Below are positions 17,064 to 26,449 of a DNA stretch of 64,000 nt, piece by piece (the stretch's first letter is position 1; each line of letters begins with the position of its first letter). The notes beneath the pieces are model-generated. The model did no database searches and was not told the DNA's origin. It saw only the letters and a program-made list of their open reading frames with translations. The stretch is taken from positions 1-64,000 of the forward strand of contig JAAFIR010000031.1 in assembly GCA_013297885.1 (NCBI GenBank), written 5' to 3'. This DNA comes from Leptospirales bacterium (GTDB lineage: Bacteria; Spirochaetota; Leptospiria; Leptospirales; Leptospiraceae). Position numbers and translations under genes: made by a program.

Positions 17064-17906
17064 ATGGAGTCATTATCAGATTATTTAAGACAAATTTTGT
17101 ATTCTCCAAAATTAGAAGATAAATTAGTTTCAATTCCTGAAAATATTTTTTTGGATAATAAATTTTTTGAAGTAAAAGATTTTCCTGAAAGAGAAGAAAA
17201 AATTTCTTTCTCAGATAAAAAATCAAAAATTCCAAGACTGGAACATTTAAATTCTGAAATCAATCGAGCAATTTCCATTCATCATTTCGCAAATCACGAA
17301 CTAATGGCAATAGAATTATTTGCTTGGGCTTTATTAAAATTTCCTAATATGGATGATAAAACAAAACTAGATACTTTAAAAACAATTTCAGAAGAACAAA
17401 AACACTTCTTGATGTATAAAAAAAGAATGAATGAACTTGGACTTGATTTTGGAGATCGTCCATTAAATCAAATTTTCTGGAAATATACAAAATATATGAC
17501 TAGTTTTGAAAAATTTACTTCCATACTTTCTATTTCATTTGAAGGAGCAAACTTAGATTTTTCTTTAGTGTATGAAAAAGCTTTTGAAAACTATGGTGAT
17601 AAAAAATCTGCAAATATAATGAATCAGGTTTTTAAAGACGAAATTAAACATGTAAAACGTGGATTAAACTTTTTAGAATCCAAAAAAAAGAATATTAGCT
17701 TTTGGGAATATTACAATTCACTAATAGAGCATCCATTTACACCTAGAAGAGCAAAAGGATTTTTTTATATTCCTGAGACTAGAAGAAAAGTTGGATTCGA
17801 AGAAGATTTTATTTTTCAATTAGGAGAATACAAAGATGAATTTTCAAATCGTAAAAAAGAAATCATACCTGAGGAATTATTGGATTGTGGAATTTATACA
17901 GGTTAA
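17064..17906 (+). CDS. DUF455 ferritin-like di-iron protein
   Basis: 280 residues. The ferritin-like metal ligands are visible in pairs: 'HHFANHELMAIELFAWALL' (Glu/His), 'SEEQKHFLMYKKRM' (ExxH), 'ISFEGANLDFS' (Glu) and 'FKDEIKHVKRGLNFL' (ExxH), the layout of DUF455. Four helices make a di-iron site; activity is unproven, and a hydroxylase or oxidase role is an inference from the fold. The next gene's TTG start lies inside its last codons, so translation is probably coupled. It is the first gene of a three-gene plus-strand unit (17064-20376). Confidence 0.75.
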   Translation: MESLSDYLRQILYSPKLEDKLVSIPENIFLDNKFFEVKDFPEREEKISFSDKKSKIPRLEHLNSEINRAISIHHFANHELMAIELFAWALLKFPNMDDKTKLDTLKTISEEQKHFLMYKKRMNELGLDFGDRPLNQIFWKYTKYMTSFEKFTSILSISFEGANLDFSLVYEKAFENYGDKKSANIMNQVFKDEIKHVKRGLNFLESKKKNISFWEYYNSLIEHPFTPRRAKGFFYIPETRRKVGFEEDFIFQLGEYKDEFSNRKKEIIPEELLDCGIYTG

Positions 17907-18925
17907 ATTCTACTTTTGAATTTATTTTAGCAAATTACCCAAATTTTTATAAACCAAAACACCCAGTTATTTATAGAAGATTTTTGGACTTGGAATATTT
18001 ATTTTTATTCCTCGCAAATTCTAATGATTTTGTTTTGATAAGTGAAGAACCAGATTCCGAAATAATTGAAATTTGGAAATCTAAGAAGTTTAATTTTGGA
18101 ACACCAATTATTAATCCAAACCATTTATTCCAATATGATTTTAATTTAAAGAATGCTGAGAATTATAATTTAATAGAGTGGGGAAACCTTTCTGAAATCA
18201 AAAAAGAAAAGTTAATTTTATCAAAACAAAAAATTCTAGAAGCTAAAAAATTAAATTCTAAATTTGAACAATATCAATTTAAATTTGAAAAAAAATATAT
18301 TTCAAATTTAAAAATTATTTCATCTGAAAAAGAATTAATTGAACTATTAGAAGAGTTAAACTTTCCAGCTGTTTTTAAAAAAGAGTTCAGTTTTTCAGGG
18401 AATGGAAACTCAGTATTTCAGGATCAGACTGAATTTTATTCTAATAAAGGATTTCAAAGAATCAAGAATATTTTAAAAAATCAAAATCTAATTATTGAAG
18501 AGTGGAGAATTAATAAGACTGAAGAGTTTAGTTTTTTATTTAATGGCTCTGAGTTTTTATCCAAAACAAAAATGGAAGTTTCAAATACTGGAGAATTTTT
18601 AGGAATTGAATTAGTGAATTCAGAAAAATCAAATTTTAATTTTGTAGATCAATATTTGAAAGAACAAAAAATAAATTATAATACTTATTATTCTGTTGAT
18701 GGCTATTCATACTTAGATAATAAATTTGAAGTTCAGGAAAATTTTTTTTCAGAAATCAACTTTAGGTATTCAATGGGAATTTTATTGTATTTGATTAATC
18801 AAAAACTAAATCATAATTTTAAACTAAGATACATCCAAAAAATAGATTATACTTTAAATAAGGAAAATTATATTCCTCTGACTCCTTATTCAATTGGTAA
18901 AAAAAATTTTGCCCTTGAATTTTGA
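17885..18925 (+). CDS. ATP-grasp-like protein in the DUF455 operon
   Basis: 346 residues from TTG 17885, with GAGGA at 17872-17876, eight nt upstream; it overlaps DUF455 by 22 nt. The central part resembles an ATP-grasp fold: 'LNFPAVFKKEFSFSGNGNSV' matches the nucleotide-binding Lys and flexible Gly-rich loop, followed by 'LIIEEWRIN'. The usual metal-binding Glu/Asn near the end is less clear ('SEINFRYSMG' is the best candidate). If right, it joins a carboxylate to an amine or thiol. The substrate is unknown. The placement between DUF455 and a BshC-like gene suggests a shared pathway. Confidence 0.5.
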   Translation: MWNLYRLNSTFEFILANYPNFYKPKHPVIYRRFLDLEYLFLFLANSNDFVLISEEPDSEIIEIWKSKKFNFGTPIINPNHLFQYDFNLKNAENYNLIEWGNLSEIKKEKLILSKQKILEAKKLNSKFEQYQFKFEKKYISNLKIISSEKELIELLEELNFPAVFKKEFSFSGNGNSVFQDQTEFYSNKGFQRIKNILKNQNLIIEEWRINKTEEFSFLFNGSEFLSKTKMEVSNTGEFLGIELVNSEKSNFNFVDQYLKEQKINYNTYYSVDGYSYLDNKFEVQENFFSEINFRYSMGILLYLINQKLNHNFKLRYIQKIDYTLNKENYIPLTPYSIGKKNFALEF

Positions 18926-18969
18926 ATTTGTTTAATTGACAATGAAGCAAAACTAAATTTCATAAAATC

Positions 18970-20376
18970 ATGAGTCAAATTCAGTCTATACATTGGGACT
19001 TTACTAAAAATCAAGAAATTATCCAAAATATTTTAAATCATCAAAAGAATATTGAAAATTTAATCCCTTTTGGATTTACAAAAGAAATTTTTTTTGGTTT
19101 TAAACTTGAAATAAAAAAATTTTTAGAAAATAAATTCCAAATTTCATTTGATAATAAATTAATTATTTCAAATGGTCACCAACCAGAAATACAACATCCA
19201 GGAATTTTATTTAAAGATATTCTCACTGATTTAATTGCAAAAAAATTAAATGCTATTGCTATTCATGTTATTGTGGATACTGATGCAACTGAATTTAATA
19301 TTTCATTACCTAAATCCAAAAATCAGTTTTTATTTTTAAATCAAATTCACATTAAGTCAAATGAAATTTTTTCTAAATTTAATCTTAAAGAAATTGAAAA
19401 AAAAGAAATTATTAATTATTTAAAAAAATTAAATTCTGAAATGAATTTGTTTATTCCTGAAAATTATATTTCATCCAGTCTTGAATATTCTAATTTTATT
19501 ATTTCTGAACTTGAAAAAAATACTAGTTTAACAAAAATATCATTTTTGATAAGGGAAAAGTTTTTTAAAGATAATTCCATACAAATATACCAAATTCCAA
19601 TTTCAGAATTGATTCAATTAAGCTCATTTCAATTTTTAGTAAAATTAATTAAAGAAAACTTTAATACTTTCAGAGAAGCCTATAATTCTTCACTTGCTGA
19701 ATATAGAAAAGAACATAAAATAAAAAATCATGCACAACCGATTCCAGACTTAAATGAAGAAGAATTGCCTTTTTGGGTTTTAAACTTTACTACAAATGAA
19801 AGAGTAACTTTAAAAAAAGATGAAAGTTGGGAAGGAAAAATAATTCTTCCAAAAGCAATTACATTAACTATGTTTTTAAGATTATTTTTATCAGATTTTT
19901 TTATTCACGGTAAAGGAGGAGGAAGATACGAAGAAGTTTCTGAAAAAATTTATGAAAAATTTTTTAAAATTAAAGCTTCTCCTTATTCAGTTGCTAGTAT
20001 AACATATAATTTGATTTTTCCTGAAAAATTTAATTTTGCTAATATCGATGAAAAAACATTAGAACAAAATTTAAGAGATATAGAATATTCTCCTGAAAAA
20101 TTTTTAGATTCAGAGAATGAATTTGTAAAAGAAAAAAAAATTATTCAAGCAGAATTTAAAAATCTTGATTCAAACAAAAAAGAACTTCATAAAAAAATTG
20201 AAGAACTTAATTCTCAAATGAAAAAATTAGTTCAGAATAAAAAAGAGGATTTTGAAAAAACTAAATCGATTTTACCAGAAATTTTAAAAACGAAAGAAGT
20301 TTTTATTACTAGAACATTTCCTTTTTTCCTATATGCAATGAATGAAATAAAAAATTTAGAATTTAAAGATTTTTAG
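18970..20376 (+). CDS. BshC-like (cysteine-ligase-like) protein, tentative
   Basis: 468 residues, cytoplasmic. '[20 protein letters not shown]' near residue 57 recalls the 'TGQQ.G...GP.Y...K' nucleotide-fold motif of BshC, the enzyme that adds cysteine to glucosaminyl-malate in bacillithiol synthesis. The '[19 protein letters not shown]' block near residue 315 is also reminiscent of BshC-related proteins. A long coiled coil follows at about 390-430, as in BshC. Similarity is weak and bshA/bshB are not in the window. The 3' end overlaps the convergent chemoreceptor gene by 21 nt. Confidence 0.4.
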   Translation: MSQIQSIHWDFTKNQEIIQNILNHQKNIENLIPFGFTKEIFFGFKLEIKKFLENKFQISFDNKLIISNGHQPEIQHPGILFKDILTDLIAKKLNAIAIHVIVDTDATEFNISLPKSKNQFLFLNQIHIKSNEIFSKFNLKEIEKKEIINYLKKLNSEMNLFIPENYISSSLEYSNFIISELEKNTSLTKISFLIREKFFKDNSIQIYQIPISELIQLSSFQFLVKLIKENFNTFREAYNSSLAEYRKEHKIKNHAQPIPDLNEEELPFWVLNFTTNERVTLKKDESWEGKIILPKAITLTMFLRLFLSDFFIHGKGGGRYEEVSEKIYEKFFKIKASPYSVASITYNLIFPEKFNFANIDEKTLEQNLRDIEYSPEKFLDSENEFVKEKKIIQAEFKNLDSNKKELHKKIEELNSQMKKLVQNKKEDFEKTKSILPEILKTKEVFITRTFPFFLYAMNEIKNLEFKDF

Positions 20377-22461
20377 AGATTCACTTAAGTTAAAAGATAA
20401 AGAGTTCATTTTTTTTGATAACGTAACTAATTCATTCAAACTATCAGAAATAGTTAGAGTTTCATTTGAAATAATATTCATGCTTTCTGAAATTTGAGAA
20501 ATTGCAATTTCTTCTTCTTTGGAACTGGATTCAATTTGTTGAGACAATGATTGAAGTTGTCCATGAGACTCAGAAATAAATTTAACATTAATATTTTGAG
20601 ATTTAATTTCTTTTTCAACTTCAGATGACTTTGTATTTATTTGAGAAACTGATTTTGAAATCTTTTTCAAAACAATAAGCACTTTATCAACTTGAGAAAT
20701 TCCATTAGAAATAGATAAATTACTGTTTAAAATTAATAAATTAATTTGTTTTACAGAATCATCAGTTTTTAAAGCTAATTTTGAAACTTCATCTGCAACT
20801 ACGGAAAATCCTTTTCCTTGCTCACCTGCTCTAGCAGCTTCAATTGATGCGTTCAAAGCAAGCAAACTAGTTTGTTTAGAAATTTCAGTAATTAAAGTTG
20901 TGATTTTAGCGATTTCATCACCAACTTTTTTGATTTGATTCATTGACTCAACAGTTTCATTTACAAACTTTTCTGCTTCAATAGCTTCTTTTTCAGATGA
21001 TTTAGCAATTTCACTTAGTTGCTGTACAGATTTTGAAGCTGTAATAATTGAGTTAGAAATATTTTCTGTAATATTTCCAATTTCAACAATATCATTTGCT
21101 TCTTGAAAAATGGAACTAGATATTTTTTTAAAAGTTGATGCGACTTCTTCTAAAGCTGCAGCAGATTCTTCTGTGCTGGCTGATTGGGAATGTGTGGCTG
21201 TTCTTAAATCATCTGACATTTTTGAAATTTTTTCAAAAACTAAATTAGATTCATTTGATATTTCAGTTATTAATTTAATTAACCCACTTAAAAAATCAAT
21301 AAATTGATTTATACTTTTTGATAAAACTCCAATCTCATCCTTGCCATCATATGAAATTCTTAAATTAATATAACCTTCAGCCATTTTAGCAAATTTAGTT
21401 TCAGCCTCTAACAAAGGATCTGAAATGCTTTGAATGATGACCAATAGTAAAAAAATAGTAAAAACTAAAATAATTGAGACAAATAAAAATGAAAAAACTT
21501 GTTCTTTTTGAAAGCGATAAATTCTATCTTCTAAAAGTTTTTTTTGTTCCATTACACCAAGTTTATAAATATTTTCTGTTGAATCAAAACTAATAGAACT
21601 TGTTTCAAAAAAATTTTTAAAAGGAGGTATAATTTCTATTTTTTTATCAGGATTAGAAATTTCATAAATTAATGATTGGTATTTTTCTAAATTAATCAAC
21701 TCAAGTTCTAACTTACTTTCTATTTTCACCTTTACATTTGAATTGTATTTATAAGTTGTTTGAAGAGAAAGTATTGATTGAAGAATAAAGTTATTTAACT
21801 CTGAAGATTTTGCAAATAATTTTATTAATAGATCGTTTGAAATCTTTTGTTTTTCATATACTTCAAAAATTAGATTTTCAATTTCGATTTTTTTTTGTAA
21901 AATAGATGGGAGTTTGATTAAAGTTAGATCCATTAAATAATAAGAATCTAAATCAGGATCAAGTATCAAATTTGAAGTATCACCAATAAAAGTATTTAGC
22001 TGAAAAATTTTTTCTAATATAGAATTTAATTTCAGCTCAATTTTTTTTATTTCAGTAGTATTATCTAGTTCAGAATTTAGAATAACAATTTCATCATAAA
22101 TACTTTTTGTATTTAGTTCATTAGAGTATTTTTTTTCAATTTCGTCAAATTCTTTAAATAACTCTTTGTTCAATTCCAAAGCAGATTTGATTTTAAGACT
22201 TAGTTTTTCATCTTTAGTTAAATCAAACTCATCTGCTAAAAATAAAATTTGGTGATATTTTCCAATTAGTCTAAATAAAACTTGATTGTATTCTAAACCT
22301 TTAATTTCTTTTTTTCCAAATTGAATCGCTCTATTTTGGGTTGTGAAAACTAAATAAAGTAAAGTCAAAATGGGAATCATGACTAGAATAAAAATCAAAT
22401 AAAGTCTAGATTTAATTCTGTGTTTTTTAAGAAAATTTTGAATTAATTGAAAATGAAGCAT
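20356..22461 (-). CDS. Methyl-accepting chemotaxis protein (transmembrane)
   Basis: 701 residues. Membrane segments at about 20-40 and 318-340 enclose a roughly 275-residue helical sensor region in the periplasm. A HAMP linker follows ('[20 protein letters not shown]'), then a signalling domain whose tip reads '[20 protein letters not shown]', the CheW/CheA-contacting hairpin. '[11 protein letters not shown]' completes the signature. Methylation helices flank it (Glu/Ser-rich). The sensor has no PAS or Cache motif I can name and looks like a four-helix bundle. No che genes are adjacent. It diverges from the STAS gene. Confidence 0.9.
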   Translation of the reverse strand: MLHFQLIQNFLKKHRIKSRLYLIFILVMIPILTLLYLVFTTQNRAIQFGKKEIKGLEYNQVLFRLIGKYHQILFLADEFDLTKDEKLSLKIKSALELNKELFKEFDEIEKKYSNELNTKSIYDEIVILNSELDNTTEIKKIELKLNSILEKIFQLNTFIGDTSNLILDPDLDSYYLMDLTLIKLPSILQKKIEIENLIFEVYEKQKISNDLLIKLFAKSSELNNFILQSILSLQTTYKYNSNVKVKIESKLELELINLEKYQSLIYEISNPDKKIEIIPPFKNFFETSSISFDSTENIYKLGVMEQKKLLEDRIYRFQKEQVFSFLFVSIILVFTIFLLLVIIQSISDPLLEAETKFAKMAEGYINLRISYDGKDEIGVLSKSINQFIDFLSGLIKLITEISNESNLVFEKISKMSDDLRTATHSQSASTEESAAALEEVASTFKKISSSIFQEANDIVEIGNITENISNSIITASKSVQQLSEIAKSSEKEAIEAEKFVNETVESMNQIKKVGDEIAKITTLITEISKQTSLLALNASIEAARAGEQGKGFSVVADEVSKLALKTDDSVKQINLLILNSNLSISNGISQVDKVLIVLKKISKSVSQINTKSSEVEKEIKSQNINVKFISESHGQLQSLSQQIESSSKEEEIAISQISESMNIISNETLTISDSLNELVTLSKKMNSLSFNLSESLKIFKF

Positions 22462-22557
22462 TTATAATTAGTATATTCTTTGGACAATTTTTTTTCAACA
22501 ATAAACTTTCTAATACTAATTTTGAATTGATTTATCGAAGATAATAATAATATTGGA

Positions 22558-22902
22558 ATGATGGATTTACAAGTTTTAGATTCTGTAAAATACATAGAGA
22601 TAAGAATCAATTCTCCTATTGATGCTAAATCTTCTGTTGAACTTGAAGATGAATTAGATAGAATTATTTATTTTCACAACGACAAAGACATAATTTTAAA
22701 TTTATCTGGGGTAAAATATATGTCATCCTCTGGGCTAAGAATTTTTATTGGATTAAAAAATAATATGATCGAGACTAATCAAAAATTAAAACTCGTTTGT
22801 TTAACAGATGCTGTAAATAAAATTTTTGAAATCACAAGAGTTAAAGAATTATTTGAAATTTTTGATTCTATAGAAGAAGCATCTAAATCTTATCAATCTT
22901 AG
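22558..22902 (+). CDS. STAS-domain anti-sigma-factor antagonist
   Basis: 114 residues, the size of a single STAS domain. 'IILNLSGVKYMSSSGLRIFI' holds the Ser-Ser-Gly core (residues 56-58), the site phosphorylated by partner switch kinases in SpoIIAA/RsbV relatives. It lies 96 nt from the divergent chemoreceptor and 91 nt ahead of flhG. No RsbW-like kinase is nearby. It probably works in a partner-switching or motility-linked module. Two adjacent ATGs (22558 and 22561) are both possible starts. Confidence 0.85.
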   Translation: MMDLQVLDSVKYIEIRINSPIDAKSSVELEDELDRIIYFHNDKDIILNLSGVKYMSSSGLRIFIGLKNNMIETNQKLKLVCLTDAVNKIFEITRVKELFEIFDSIEEASKSYQS

Positions 22903-22993
22903 AACTTTACTTTAATTCACCAAAAAATTTATAACTAGACTAATTTAAAATCAATACCAAGATAGTTTTAACTTTGAATCTAGAGTTTTTAAT

Positions 22994-23866
22994 TTGGAAG
23001 AAAAAATCAAACCATTAAATCTGTCACAAATGAACAATAGAACTATTTCCATTTGCTCTGGAAAAGGTGGAGTTGGTAAAACTTTTTTTACTGTAAATTT
23101 AAGTATTGCACTTGCAAAACAAGGAAAAAAAGTTTTAGTATTTGATGGAGATTTTGGATTAGGGAATATCAATGTACTTTTTGGTTTTGTCCCTAAACAA
23201 ACAATTTATAATGTATTTAAAGGACATCGAAGCTTAAGAGATATTTTATTTCATACTTCAGAAGGAGTTGATGTTATTCCTGGAGCGAGTGGATATTCTC
23301 AAATCGCTAATTTGGTTGATGAAGAAAGGCAAAATTTATTTAAAGGATTTTCTGAGTTACCAAATTATGATTATATTTTAGTTGATGTTGGAGCTGGTAT
23401 CAACCAAAATTCAATAAGTCTTTGTCTTTCTTCTGATGAGGTTATTGTTGTTGTGAATCCTGAACCAGCTTCAATCACAGATGCATATGGAACTATTAAA
23501 ACAATTCGAGCGAGTGATACTTCCAAAAAAATTAAATTAGTCATAAATAAAATTCATTCAGAAGCAGAGGGTTATAAAGTTGTAAAAAGGATTCAAGATA
23601 TTTCAGAAAAATTTTTAAGTTTTAAACCTGATTTATTGGGTTTTATAAATTATGATATCGAAGTAGAAAAAAGTATTAAAAAGCAAAAACCAATTTTAAT
23701 TTTTTCTCCTTTTTCTAAACCTTCCGAAAATATAACTAGGCTTTCTAAAATTTTAACAGGTGAAAAATTAATTGAAACTCAAAATAATAATGGGTTGCTT
23801 GATTTTTTTAAAAAAAGATTTAAAGTTTTAGAGAAAAATCCAGAGGAGAGAAATTCTGCAAGTTAA
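22994..23866 (+). CDS. flhG: FlhG/FleN (MinD-type) flagellar-number ATPase
   Basis: 290 residues from TTG 22994. The deviant Walker A 'KGGVGKT' (24-30), switch 'FDGDFGLGNINVLFG' and 'DYILVDVGAG' mark a MinD/ParA-type ATPase; the glycine-rich, DGD-containing form is typical of FlhG. It controls number and place of flagella with FlhF, but flhF is not upstream here; a STAS gene takes that place. The membrane-targeting C-terminal helix is likely 'LLDFFKKRFKVLEKN'. It is followed by a small membrane protein and fliA, so it belongs to a flagellar block. Confidence 0.88.
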   Translation: MEEKIKPLNLSQMNNRTISICSGKGGVGKTFFTVNLSIALAKQGKKVLVFDGDFGLGNINVLFGFVPKQTIYNVFKGHRSLRDILFHTSEGVDVIPGASGYSQIANLVDEERQNLFKGFSELPNYDYILVDVGAGINQNSISLCLSSDEVIVVVNPEPASITDAYGTIKTIRASDTSKKIKLVINKIHSEAEGYKVVKRIQDISEKFLSFKPDLLGFINYDIEVEKSIKKQKPILIFSPFSKPSENITRLSKILTGEKLIETQNNNGLLDFFKKRFKVLEKNPEERNSAS

Positions 23867-24326
23867 ATTCATTACAGTATTTTTTATTTTAGCAGTAATT
23901 ATTACAATTACTTGCGGATTTATCACTGGCAACAGGATTAATCATATCTTTCTAGTTAGTTTAATAGGATCCTTGATTTTTGGTGGTTTTGGTCTATTTG
24001 TTTATATGGTTTTAGAAAAAAAAGTTCCAGAATTTTTAGAATACTTATCAGGAATCTCGTTTGCAGGTGGCGGAGGTTTTGAATCAAGTGAGTATTCTGA
24101 ATCCAATTCTGCAAACGGTGGAGACATTAAACTTCAATCAGCTTCAAATCTTTCATCAGATATGGGAGGTGGTACCACTGGAAATTATAAAGAACAAGTA
24201 AAAGATGGCAAATATGGTGATACGATTTATGTAAGTAATATTGCATTCAAAAATGAACCTAAACTAATGGCTGAAGCTGTTAGAACAATTTTAGCTCAAG
24301 ATGAACCTGAATCAACACAAAAATAA
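23856..24326 (+). CDS. Small two-TM membrane protein between flhG and fliA
   Basis: The frame is open well upstream of the TTG at 23973, adding two membrane helices ('VFFILAVIITITC' and 'HIFLVSLIGSLIFGGFGLF'). A good ribosome-binding site, GAGGAGAG at 23843-23850, lies inside flhG, and the only in-frame candidates after it are ATT 23853 and CTG 23856; CTG is taken here. The protein (about 157 residues) would overlap flhG by 11 nt. After the helices comes a Gly/Ser-rich acidic linker and a conserved-looking 'YGDTIYVSNIAFKNEPKLMA' tail. No known family; motility is inferred from position only. Confidence 0.55.
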   Translation: MQVKFITVFFILAVIITITCGFITGNRINHIFLVSLIGSLIFGGFGLFVYMVLEKKVPEFLEYLSGISFAGGGGFESSEYSESNSANGGDIKLQSASNLSSDMGGGTTGNYKEQVKDGKYGDTIYVSNIAFKNEPKLMAEAVRTILAQDEPESTQK

Positions 24327-24391
24327 TTAAAAGACATAAATAAAATGATTGTAATTTTACCAAGAAAAAAATTGATTATAAATTTAAGATT

Positions 24392-25192
24392 ATGTCTAGA
24401 GTTCTTGATAAATACAATCAGATGGATGAAACCAAGCTTTGGAAAGAATATAGAGCTACAAAAAATCGAGAACTAAAAGATTATTTTGCACAAAAATATT
24501 CTCCTCTTGTAAAACATGTTGCAGGTAGAGTGGCAATTGGTATGCCTCAAAATGTTGAATTTGATGATTTAGTGAGCTATGGCGTTTTTGGACTATTAGA
24601 CGCAATCGAGAAATTTGATCCTGCAAGAGAAATTAAATTTAAAACCTATGCAATGACTAGAATTCGTGGAAGTATATTCGACGAACTTCGCTCTGTGGAC
24701 TGGATTCCTCGTTCCATTAGACAAAAAGCAAAACAACTAGAACAAATCATTGGAATGCTTGAAAATAAAGAAGGGCAAACAGTTGAAGACGATGCAATTG
24801 CAAAAGAGCTTGGTCTAACTGGTGAAGAATATTCATCCTTACTCACTCAAGTGCGTGGAACATCTCTAGTATCCTTAAATGATATTTGGTTTCTTGGAGA
24901 TGAAAACGATGAAGTTTCATTTATGGAAACTCTTGAGTCACCTGCCAATTTGAATCCAGATGTGATTATTGAAAAAGAAGAAATAAAAAATGTAATTGTT
25001 GAAGCCATTAAAACTCTTCCTGAAAAAGAAAAAAAAGTAATTGTGCTTTATTATTATGAAGATTTAACTCTTAAAGAAATTGGTGAAGTGCTTGAAGTTA
25101 CTGAATCTAGAATTTCACAACTCCATACAAAAGCAGTAATGAGACTTCGAAGTAAATTAAGTAAAGTTAAATCAGTTGTTTCCAAAAAATAA
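24392..25192 (+). CDS. fliA: Flagellar RNA polymerase sigma-28 factor (FliA/WhiG)
   Basis: 266 residues. Region 2 is recognised by '[13 protein letters not shown]', '[20 protein letters not shown]' and '[18 protein letters not shown]', with the '[14 protein letters not shown]' linker to region 3, and region 4 by '[20 protein letters not shown]' then '[17 protein letters not shown]', a helix-turn-helix for the -35 box. These are FliA/WhiG landmarks. It directs late flagellar genes; their promoters should have TAAA and GCCGATAA boxes, which I did not find convincingly in this window. It runs directly into the next gene (adjacent codons). Confidence 0.93.
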   Translation: MSRVLDKYNQMDETKLWKEYRATKNRELKDYFAQKYSPLVKHVAGRVAIGMPQNVEFDDLVSYGVFGLLDAIEKFDPAREIKFKTYAMTRIRGSIFDELRSVDWIPRSIRQKAKQLEQIIGMLENKEGQTVEDDAIAKELGLTGEEYSSLLTQVRGTSLVSLNDIWFLGDENDEVSFMETLESPANLNPDVIIEKEEIKNVIVEAIKTLPEKEKKVIVLYYYEDLTLKEIGEVLEVTESRISQLHTKAVMRLRSKLSKVKSVVSKK

Positions 25193-26368
25193 TTGTTCCA
25201 AAAAAAAAACTTTTTTTTTATTCTAATAATTCTTAATTTTCAATTTTGTGAGGACATCAAACGTCCACCATTAACTTCATTACTTTTTAATACATTAATT
25301 TATAACGGAACTAGTTCTGAAAGAGTAGCTGTAATTAGTACAGATTTCACAACTGGTAAATTTAATTTACTTAATCCAGATGGAAATTTCGCAATTCCAA
25401 CAGTTATAAATATTCATTCTGATGCTGTTGGAAAATTTATGAATGGTAAAGTTTTTATTATCAATCGATTAAATAGGGATTCTGTTTTGGTTTTAAATCC
25501 TAATAATGCATTTTTACCTGAAAAAGAATTCTCTGTAGGAAAAGGTTCAAATCCATACGACATTATTCAAGTTGGAAACAAAGCATATATTTCACTTTAT
25601 GAAAGAAATTATATTTCAATTTATAGTTTAGATTCTGGACAAGAAATTTCACGAATAGATTTATCATCCTACTCAGAAATTAATTCAAATGGTGGAACAA
25701 TTGATAATTTACCTGAAACATCTTATATGTTTTTAGATGGAAATTCAATTTATGTACTACTTCAAAGACTAGATACAAATAATCCAACATTTCCTTTTTT
25801 TCCAAATACAGATTCATTGCTTTTAGAAATTGATTCTAGGACAGATAAAATTATTGCAAGTTATATTACACCTTCACGAAATCCATTTTCAAAAATAAAT
25901 AAAGTAAATTTATTAGGAGAACCACATTTAGCATTTGCATGCCCTAATCAAATAGGTGCAATTTCAAAAATTGACGGAGGAATAGTTGCATTTAACTTAA
26001 ATACTAAAAAATTCCGTGCAGGATTTTTATTATCTGAAACTGAAACTAATGGAGATATTTTAGATTTTGTTGTCAAAACTGAAAATGAAGGTTATGCTTA
26101 TTCATTAGATGCAAAACTGAACAAAACAATTTTAGAATTTAATCCCACGACAGGAAAAAAAGGAATTACTTTAATCAATATTCCCGCTCAAGCAGGGGTT
26201 ATAAATGGACTAGCAATCAGTAATAGTGGCAAACTTTATGTAGGTGATGGAAGTTTTTCAAAACCTGGAGTGAGTATTTTTGATACAACAAAATCTTCCA
26301 AACCAAGGCTTACTCTCACTCCTATCAATATTGATCTTAGACCTTTTAATATTTTTGTTATTGAGTGA
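25193..26368 (+). CDS. Lipoprotein with beta-propeller-like repeats
   Basis: 391 residues; the TTG start touches the fliA stop codon. A hydrophobic signal (about residues 4-18) ends in 'NFQFC', a loose spirochaetal lipobox (Cys19). The rest has YncE-like propeller blades ('RVAVISTDFTTGKFNLLNPD', 'DSVLVLNPNNAFLP', 'NKAYISLYERNYISIYSLDS', 'SGKLYVGDGSFSKPGVSIFD'). Ligand unknown. It probably faces the periplasm or cell surface. Transcription with fliA is likely, which need not mean a motility role. Confidence 0.6.
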   Translation: MFQKKNFFFILIILNFQFCEDIKRPPLTSLLFNTLIYNGTSSERVAVISTDFTTGKFNLLNPDGNFAIPTVINIHSDAVGKFMNGKVFIINRLNRDSVLVLNPNNAFLPEKEFSVGKGSNPYDIIQVGNKAYISLYERNYISIYSLDSGQEISRIDLSSYSEINSNGGTIDNLPETSYMFLDGNSIYVLLQRLDTNNPTFPFFPNTDSLLLEIDSRTDKIIASYITPSRNPFSKINKVNLLGEPHLAFACPNQIGAISKIDGGIVAFNLNTKKFRAGFLLSETETNGDILDFVVKTENEGYAYSLDAKLNKTILEFNPTTGKKGITLINIPAQAGVINGLAISNSGKLYVGDGSFSKPGVSIFDTTKSSKPRLTLTPINIDLRPFNIFVIE

Positions 26369-26449
26369 TTTAGTTGAATAGTTTTTATTCGCTTAACACT
26401 TTTTATTTGAATAACTTAAAGTTTTTGAAATTGAAAAAAATTTATTTAA

